Shown one piece after another: positions 7,428 through 8,603 of a DNA stretch of 8,603 bases; positions within the stretch are counted from its first letter, which is position 1, and every line of letters starts with the position of its first letter. Below the pieces are notes generated by a model, which had not been told where the DNA came from, searched no databases, and worked only from the letters and a program-made list of their open reading frames with translations. Source of the stretch: Fimbriimonadaceae bacterium (GTDB lineage Bacteria; Armatimonadota; Fimbriimonadia; Fimbriimonadales; Fimbriimonadaceae); assembly GCA_947447315.1 (NCBI GenBank), contig CANFJD010000103.1:1-8603 (forward strand), written 5' to 3'. The translations under genes and the position numbers were made by a program.

Positions 7428-8603
7428 CTAATTCGGCATAAATCCGCTCACAATCATTGCCGCCGCCGCCACTCCCATAATCCCAGTGGTGGCCCAACCC
7501 AGCCGGGACAACCATTTCGGATTCCGACTCTCGCCCATGATCCGCGGATCACTGGTAAGCCGCGTCACGATCGCCACCAGCGGCACCGCCAGCACCCCGT
7601 TCAGGATCGCCGCGTAAAACAGGGCCTTTACCGCGCTGATATGAAGGAAGTTGAACAGCGCACCCACCACAATCGCGAGAACCACGATCGAGTAAAACTG
7701 CCAACCCACTCGCGGCTTATCGTTCAACGACGCTCTCCAATGCATCGCTTCCGCCACCGCATATCCGGCTGATCCCGCCAAAACTGGGATCGCCAGTAAG
7801 CCCGTCCCCACAATTCCGAGGGTGAACAGCAAATACGCCGCGTCTCCCGCCAACGGCCGCAGCGCTTCTGCCGCCTGTTGGGCCGTCTCGATCGGATGCA
7901 TAGCTCCGCCCGGAACGTGAAGCGTAGTCGCCGTGGTGACAATGATGAAAAACATCGTCACTCCCGCCCACGCCATCCCCGAAACCACATCGCGGGCGGC
8001 ATCCCTTAACTGAGCCGGAGTAGAGCCGCGACGCGATTCCACCGACTCCATACCCTGGGCCGCTTCCTCCTCAATCTCCTGCGAAGCCTGCCAAAAGAAC
8101 ATATATGGGGTGATCGTGGTCCCCAAAATAGCCACCAGCGCGGAAAGATAATTGGCGTTCAACTGAATCTGCGGAATGAAACTCGCCCGCAAAACCGCCA
8201 GCCAATCCGGTCGCGCCAATAATGCCGCGATGACGTACGAAAACAGCACCAGCGTCAGCCACTTCAAAATGCTCGCTAGTGCCCGGTAACTACTAAATAC
8301 TAGAGTCGCGATCAAGCCCCCGGCAATCACCGGCAGCCAAATCAATCGGGGCACGTGCGTCACCATCTCCAACGCCTCCGCCATCCCCGCAAAGTCCGCC
8401 CCAATGTTCACCGTGTTCGCAATCACTAGCAACACGCACGCAAACCAAAGCAACCGCCGGTTGGCGTACTGACCAATCGTGCCCGATAGTCCTTCACCGG
8501 TCACCAGCGCCATCCGCGCGCACATCAGTTGCACCGCAATCATCAGCGGAAAAGTGAGAAATACCGTCCACAGCTGGGAGTAACCAAACGTCGCTCCCAC
8601 CAC
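7428..8603 (-). CDS. Nramp-superfamily divalent metal transporter, noncanonical (partial, 5' end beyond window)
   Basis: The visible 391 residues form a multi-pass membrane protein of the Nramp superfamily, which moves divalent metal ions across the inner membrane with the LeuT fold. The first visible segment contains GATFGYSQLWTVF (3-15), which corresponds to the second helix of Nramp proteins. The first helix with its DPGN-type metal motif lies outside the window, so the GTG at the very edge is an internal Val codon rather than a start. About ten further hydrophobic segments are visible. ANTVNIGADFAGM (62-74) is family-typical. In the sixth helix, where classical MntH proteins have a Met-Pro-His motif, this protein reads GTTITPYMFFWQASQE (161-176), so the metal-binding Met is replaced. 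This resembles the Nramp-related group that includes magnesium-type carriers (NRMT) rather than classical MntH. A charged loop follows at about 177-207. Metal specificity is therefore open. The stop TAG lies at 7430-7428. Confidence 0.88.
   Translation of the reverse strand: MVGATFGYSQLWTVFLTFPLMIAVQLMCARMALVTGEGLSGTIGQYANRRLLWFACVLLVIANTVNIGADFAGMAEALEMVTHVPRLIWLPVIAGGLIATLVFSSYRALASILKWLTLVLFSYVIAALLARPDWLAVLRASFIPQIQLNANYLSALVAILGTTITPYMFFWQASQEIEEEAAQGMESVESRRGSTPAQLRDAARDVVSGMAWAGVTMFFIIVTTATTLHVPGGAMHPIETAQQAAEALRPLAGDAAYLLFTLGIVGTGLLAIPVLAGSAGYAVAEAMHWRASLNDKPRVGWQFYSIVVLAIVVGALFNFLHISAVKALFYAAILNGVLAVPLVAIVTRLTSDPRIMGESRNPKWLSRLGWATTGIMGVAAAAMIVSGFMPN

Noticed and set aside
8601..8603. 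GTG at the window edge as the start of the Nramp gene
   Set aside because: Starting here would delete the first transmembrane helix and its metal motif; the codon is simply the first complete Val codon within the window.

Overview
All six protein-coding genes that I can support lie on the minus strand, and they fill almost the whole window, with gaps of 53 bp or less. Read in the direction of transcription (from base 8603 down to base 1) they are: an Nramp-superfamily metal transporter (its 5' end lies outside the window), two different phytanoyl-CoA-dioxygenase-like (PhyH) Fe(II)/2-oxoglutarate oxygenases, a DUF1275/YoaK-type membrane protein, a GH78 alpha-L-rhamnosidase, and a sugar ABC importer in which the double ATPase and the permease are fused in one frame (its 3' end lies outside the window). 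I see no tRNA, rRNA, CRISPR array, insertion sequence or obvious terminator.

The window looks like the chromosome of a moderately GC-rich soil bacterium. A GH78 enzyme, several PhyH genes, a noncanonical Nramp protein and an RbsA/LsrA-type importer together would fit Acidobacteriota (for example the Solibacter/Bryobacter group). That is an inference from gene content and style only; Verrucomicrobiota, Planctomycetota or Armatimonadota cannot be excluded.

Layout: 7428-8603 metal transporter; 6646-7398 PhyH-like oxygenase A; 5842-6618 PhyH-like oxygenase B, with a GTG start supported by a GGAG ribosome-binding site; 5089-5835 DUF1275 protein, starting 6 bp after oxygenase B; a 53-bp gap; 1931-5035 rhamnosidase; 1-1931 ABC ATPase-permease fusion, whose ATG overlaps the rhamnosidase stop in a TGATG junction.

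The best-supported functional unit is the rhamnosidase plus importer pair. The enzyme releases L-rhamnose from rhamnosides, and the translationally coupled transporter belongs to the branch that includes rhamnose (RhaT/RhaP) and AI-2 (LsrA/LsrC) importers, so it plausibly brings in the rhamnose. The four upstream genes may form a separate co-transcribed set. Nothing in the sequence shows that they take part in rhamnose use. Both oxygenases keep a complete iron and 2-oxoglutarate ligand set, so they should be active, but their substrates cannot be read from the sequence.
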